Positions 59,759 through 64,000 of a stretch of 64,000 nt of DNA are shown piece by piece. The stretch comes from Brevipalpus yothersi. Its lineage: Eukaryota > Arthropoda > Arachnida > Trombidiformes > Tenuipalpidae. Made by a program: the position numbers and the translations under genes. Each line of letters opens with the position of its first letter. Position 1 is the stretch's first letter. A model generated the notes under the pieces. It was not told the origin of the DNA, did not search any database, and saw only the letters and a program-made list of their open reading frames with translations. The stretch is from contig QZCP01000512.1 in assembly GCA_003956705.1 (NCBI GenBank), positions 17,434 through 81,433 of the forward strand. The letters run 5' to 3'.

Positions 59759-60489
59759 ATGAAAACTGGAGAAATAGTCATTTCCATTGTTATATCTCAG
59801 CTTTTAATTTCCATGGTGTCTACGGAGACTACTAAAGCAGATAAAGCGAGTATCCCTGAAACAAGAATTTTAAATGACAAAAATGAGAAAATTTGTAATA
59901 ACCCAAAGAAGATGAAGAAAGTTCATCACTTCATGGATAAAAAGGGAGAATTTGAAAAATGTTTGATGGTGAGTTTGTTTGTTGGCAATTTCAATACCTG
60001 TCTTGATTGATTGCTAATTTTTATCATCAATATGAAGGATACTTCCGTGAAAAATGATAAAAAGGTTGTCGATTGCTTTAAAATGGGACCTGAGCAACCC
60101 TCCGCCAAGCAAGCGTAAGAAATCTGTTTTCAATTTCGAAAATCAGCAAATTTTTATTCTTGAATTTCGCAGAGGTAATGAACAATGTTTAAAGAATGTG
60201 AAGATCCTAAAAGAATATGTACGTCATTTGATGATACTCTATATTTAATGAATCAAATCTTTGAATAATTGAATGTCCTCAAATTTCCAGAAAGGGTGCC
60301 TCAAGGCCAATATCAAGCCCAAGAGAATTAAAAACTTCATAGTGAGCAAAATTTTGACATATTTCAAAGTTTCCAAAACGCATAATCAATTTTATTCTCT
60401 CAAATTTAAAGAAATGTTCCAAGAAAGTTTTCAAAATCGACATCGATCCCATCACGACAGCACGACCTAGTTTCAAAAAATTGGACTGA
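59759..60489 (+). CDS. six-cysteine secreted lysine-rich protein, tandem copy B
   Basis: Paralogue of copy A, 153 aa from five exons: 59759-59968, 60038-60114, 60173-60218, 60291-60341 and 60412-60489. Exons 1, 3 and 4 have exactly the same length as in copy A; exon 2 is two codons longer and exon 5 one codon shorter. The signal peptide MKTGEIVISIVISQLLISMVS is retained. All six cysteines are kept, while surrounding residues differ widely (for example ICNNPKKMKKVHHF against ICKKPGKVKKVEEY); FEKCLM and KNVKI are among the best-kept motifs. No stop or frameshift, so both copies look functional. Function unknown. Confidence 0.78.
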
Positions 60490-61098
60490 CAAAATCCGAA
60501 TGTATTGAAGGTGAGATATCATCTCTATGAAAAACAAAGAAGCTTTTCAATTACTGTTCTTAAACTTTTGGCTTAATTATAGATTCAAAAATCGAAAATT
60601 CTGAAAGCATTGGGCAATTGGAAACGTTCAATCTTATTAGCCATATGAGAATTTATGAAGTTCATGAATGGTAGCTGGACCCTATGATCATCTTTGTATC
60701 TGAATTATTGATTTCACTGATGAATAAAAGACCAAATTTTTCATGGACAGGAAGATGAAAACATTCTATTAGAGACTCTGTGATAACAGTAAAAGACTTT
60801 TTTTTGCTTAAAAATTTGCATGAATGGATACTCTGATGATGATTTAGACCTTTTCAGAACGTTTTCCACCAGAATCGAGCAGTTTATGCTTTCATAACGC
60901 TGAGAAAATCTGAATATACCATCGAAGACAGATTAACTGAAACCATTTGACTTTTTCCGTTATTTATTAAAGTTTTTCTATGAAAGTTCTACAAATTTGT
61001 CCAAACTGTTCATAAGATGAGGCAATTTTGAGGAGTAATAAAATGCTATACGTTTTATATGATCTATTTGATATTTTTGCATCTATATTATCGTATTC
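60490..61098. other. intergenic spacer
   Basis: 3' flank of copy B meeting the 3' end of the ABCH gene (convergent). I see no third copy of the six-cysteine exons here, nor downstream of the ABCH gene. Confidence 0.5.
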
Positions 61099-63342
61099 TC
61101 ACTTCTTTCCTGACGATTGATTAGTTCTAAAAAATCTATAACCAAACAGAAGTGACAGTATGAGCCAAGCTGTCATAATACAATAAGCTGGAATAGCTTC
61201 ATAACTGAAGCTTGTCCATCCTTTGAACATTATATTCCTCAAAGCTTCAGTTGCCAATGTCGTTGGGCTCGCGTTGACGAAAAATCGGTATCGAATTGGG
61301 ATAGCTTCCAAAGGCCATAAAGTTCCACTGATAAACAGAATTGCAAATAATGTTCCGACTGCCAGAATGCAAGCCGTACCAATAGATTTGCATAAAGTTG
61401 CGACCACAATTCCATGACCAATTCCAGACAGACTGACCATCAGGAGTAGAGGTAAACTTCGAATTAATTGGTAAAAATTAACGGGAAATTCGAAAATGAT
61501 CACAGGAAGCCAAATGATTAATAAACAAAACGGTGTCATAAATATAGCTCGACTTATACTAAGAGACAATATCATTTGGTATGGTTTCACACCAGCAATT
61601 AGTGATCTTTCAAAACTTTGATTTTCCCTTTCATTAATCAATGCCAAAGCCAACATCCCAAATGATGATGCATAAATGAGGTTGATGACCATTCCAGGAA
61701 ACATGTAATCACGAGCCCCACGATAATTGTCAGTTTGATCATAGCCATACACTTTTTTCTCCATTCTGATCGGTGGATTTGAAATTATATTTGATCTTAC
61801 CATGTTGTATGAGTCTTCAAATTCCATCAGCACACGGTGGGTAAAATTGAAAATATATTGGTCGAGGTATCTTTCTACTGATGCTGATATTAATTTGTCG
61901 GTGGTGTCCATGGTTAGGTGAATGACTGATTGATTGATTTGGCTTGATGATAGATCATCGTTGGCGAAGAGTCGTTCAATGAAATTAGTCGAAAAATCTC
62001 TTTGAATGTGAAGAATTCCTCGAACTTTGAGCTGTTCAGCATCTTTCATAGCAACTTCATAATTTGAGTAGTTTACAAGTCTCAGAATTTTGTTATCCAA
62101 TCCTCTCAAGAAATTAGAACTTAGATCAGGATTCAATTCTTGATTCACAATTGCTAACGGTATACCTAACGGTGATCCTCCAATACAGTAGGAGAACAGA
62201 ATAACTTGACTGATGGGCAAAATATACTGAAATACGATCACGAACACATTAAATAGATCATGTTTTAAGTATCGAATGAACAATACAAGAGAAATGATCA
62301 ACCAAGCTTCGAATTTTTTCCATCTCATGAAAACTGTCGTTTGATTGACAAAATCTTCTTCAATCATTGAACTAACTTCATATCGTATTCGATCAGTTTG
62401 TGATTTCATCATTGTATTGGTCATATTGGTGGGTAATAATGAATTTTCGTTTTGGTCAGTAGATGAGCTGATTTTCTTACAAAGATTGAGAAAAGTTTCT
62501 TCCAGAGTTCCATGAAGTTCAATGAGTTTGGATGGTGATTCTTGGAGTAGAATTTGACCACTTCTCATGAATCCAACAAGATGAGATCTTCGAGCTTCTT
62601 CGATGTAGTGTGTTGTTATGATTATGGTACATCTTTCCGTTGACGAAATACTCATCAAAAGGGACCAAATTTTCTCTCGAAGTAAAGGATCTACACCAGA
62701 AGTTGGTTCATCCAGAACCAAGAATGGTGGTCGATGAATAAGAGCTATACAAAATGTTACGCGTCGTTTCTGGCCACCACTTAAACCACTAATTTGACAA
62801 TTTTTTGGAGGTAAATCTAGCATTTGTAAAAGTTGATCAATCCTTTTTTCTACCACTTTTGGACACATTTGATAAATTTTTCCGTAGTAGCGGAGAATCT
62901 CACCGATACTCATCTCTTCATACAGAGCATTTTCTTGGGGCATATAACCCACATTCTTTCCTGGTATGTCTGAGTTTCGGGCTCTGGGTGATCTACCCAA
63001 AATGAGTATTTGGCCTGATTGTGGAGTGATACAACCTAGTAGGCATCTCAATAGTGTTGTCTTACCACATCCACTAGGACCGAGAAGACCAAAAATTGAT
63101 CCTTTTGGAATGGTTAAGTTCACATCGTACAGTAAATCTGAGTCTTTGCGATCTTTTGATGATGACGGTGATGAGGTAGTTGAATAGTAGAGGCCTCGAA
63201 CAAGGACACCACAAAATTGTTTAAAGGATGAGAATCTTCTAATCGATGGCAGATGATGATCATTTTCACAACTATCCAAAACTGATTCAACATCGAAAGC
63301 AGAATTAGAAAATGCGTGTGATGCTTCAATACAGTTCCTCAT
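61099..63342 (-). CDS. ABCH-type ABC half-transporter
   Basis: Arthropod-enriched ABC subfamily H half-transporter with nucleotide-binding domain first and six-helix domain second. Relatives export cuticular or epidermal lipids, and mites have many copies. Single exon, 747 aa. Walker A is GPSGCGKT (88-95), Q-loop MPQENALYEE, signature LSGGQ (187-191), Walker B FLVLDEPTSGVDP (207-219) and the H-loop histidine in TTHYIEEA. The membrane domain shows the ABC-2 pattern with a large loop after the first helix, then helices from about residue 555 (YMFPGMVINLIYASSFGMLA) onward, with SGTLWPLEAIP near 690. It differs from ABCG by the GVDP Walker B end and this loop. The N-terminal 35 residues are poorly conserved. 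Substrate unknown. Confidence 0.9.
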   Translation of the reverse strand: MRNCIEASHAFSNSAFDVESVLDSCENDHHLPSIRRFSSFKQFCGVLVRGLYYSTTSSPSSSKDRKDSDLLYDVNLTIPKGSIFGLLGPSGCGKTTLLRCLLGCITPQSGQILILGRSPRARNSDIPGKNVGYMPQENALYEEMSIGEILRYYGKIYQMCPKVVEKRIDQLLQMLDLPPKNCQISGLSGGQKRRVTFCIALIHRPPFLVLDEPTSGVDPLLREKIWSLLMSISSTERCTIIITTHYIEEARRSHLVGFMRSGQILLQESPSKLIELHGTLEETFLNLCKKISSSTDQNENSLLPTNMTNTMMKSQTDRIRYEVSSMIEEDFVNQTTVFMRWKKFEAWLIISLVLFIRYLKHDLFNVFVIVFQYILPISQVILFSYCIGGSPLGIPLAIVNQELNPDLSSNFLRGLDNKILRLVNYSNYEVAMKDAEQLKVRGILHIQRDFSTNFIERLFANDDLSSSQINQSVIHLTMDTTDKLISASVERYLDQYIFNFTHRVLMEFEDSYNMVRSNIISNPPIRMEKKVYGYDQTDNYRGARDYMFPGMVINLIYASSFGMLALALINERENQSFERSLIAGVKPYQMILSLSISRAIFMTPFCLLIIWLPVIIFEFPVNFYQLIRSLPLLLMVSLSGIGHGIVVATLCKSIGTACILAVGTLFAILFISGTLWPLEAIPIRYRFFVNASPTTLATEALRNIMFKGWTSFSYEAIPAYCIMTAWLILSLLFGYRFFRTNQSSGKK

Positions 63343-64000
63343 ATTGATTTATGATCACAATATGAAGTGTTACAAGGTATCGATAGTCAGCATAATCGGG
63401 TGGCAGAAATTGTGATTCCCGTTGAAACTGAAACAATGTTATCACTTGAACGTAAACTTATTCATTTTAACGTTCTAAATTAGAACTTTGAGCACACACA
63501 CAATTTGAGTCTTTCCAAAAAAAAATCATCAAAAGATCCAGTGAAGCCGTAATGTGATCCTGATGGTTGTATAAACGACTGATCGGAAACTTTTTCATCC
63601 TCTCTCTGTAAGTTCCAAAATATGATTCATCTCTGATGAATTGAACAAAGGTGATTGACAAGTGAGAGCTGATAAATCAGCCATTATATCATGGAATCAA
63701 CTGTGTAGCTAGGAGTGGATTGTACTGACCACTTTGCGTGTTCATACACTGTACTCTGAGCGAAGTTCATTTTGAGCCATTATTTTTCAATCTCAATGAA
63801 ATGCTCGCTCATGTAATTGCTGGAAAAGGGGACCAAGATTCACAATGCAACAAGTGAAGTCAATTTTCTTTCTCCTCTTCAATCGAGAGTCTTCATCTTC
63901 GATGGCTTAAGGAGAAGAAGAAAAGAAAAATTTTTTTCAAGTGTTTCTGACCGAATAATAGATTCAATTGTGATTGTATTGCGATTATTATGCGTCATTG
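63343..64000. other. ABCH upstream flank, no further gene seen
   Basis: AT-rich sequence upstream of the ABCH start on the minus strand. It may hold its promoter or a 5' UTR exon. A 64-codon minus ORF near 63467-63661 has no recognisable features. Confidence 0.5.

Noticed and set aside
57907..60489. Labelling the six-cysteine proteins as toxins
   Set aside because: Signal peptide and cysteines alone do not establish toxicity; the cysteine spacing matches no toxin fold I can name, so they are called secreted proteins of unknown function.

Overview
The window is eukaryotic. It is AT-rich, has spliced genes with GT-AG introns mostly 60-110 bp long, a nuclear-type tRNA gene, long (CT)n/(GA)n microsatellites and one assembly gap. 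The gene set (an arthropod-type ABCH transporter, a divergent DEG/ENaC channel, an msh/Msx homeobox gene, a LOTUS-Tudor protein) points to an arthropod. The short introns and gene families suggest a chelicerate, most likely an acariform mite. That assignment is inference; no marker here fixes the species.

Layout. 1-24.8 kb is gene-poor and carries almost all the long CT/GA tracts. Its only confident protein gene is an Msx/Drop homeobox gene (17140-18795, +, one intron). A tRNA-Val(AAC) lies at 24818-24889 (-). From 25 kb the window becomes gene-dense and long CT/GA tracts disappear. The order is: PHF7-like ePHD/RING protein (-, 5 exons); a degenerate fragment of an INO80D-like gene at about 28.8 kb; a small secreted Pro/Val-rich protein (29461-29847, +) between two diverged copies of a roughly 0.9 kb repeat; a DEG/ENaC-like channel (+, 2 exons); an ABCG half-transporter (-, 3 exons); a LOTUS-Tudor protein (+, 2 coding exons); INO80D (+, intronless coding region); NOA1 (+, 2 exons); WDR4/wuho (-, intronless); an unrecognised 113-aa ORF (-); a small membrane protein (+, 3 exons); GOSR1/GS28 (+, 5 exons); HECTD2 (+, 19 exons in my model, with a MITE-like element in one intron); two tandem copies of a five-exon gene for a secreted, lysine-rich, six-cysteine protein; and an ABCH half-transporter (-, intronless).

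Most genes are independent housekeeping or regulatory genes: chromatin remodelling (INO80D), mitochondrial GTPase (NOA1), tRNA m7G methylation (WDR4), Golgi SNARE (GOSR1), ubiquitin ligases (HECTD2, probably PHF7), and germ granule/piRNA biology (LOTUS-Tudor, and by homology perhaps PHF7). The parts that look lineage-specific are the tandem six-cysteine secreted genes with duplicated promoters (57.2-60.5 kb), the duplicated block with an embedded INO80D fragment (27.8-31.5 kb), an unusual zinc-ribbon N-terminus on HECTD2, and the sharp split between a microsatellite-rich homeobox neighbourhood and a microsatellite-free gene cluster. Exon boundaries were assigned by eye from splice consensus and reading-frame continuity, and every multi-exon model was checked to keep a continuous frame.
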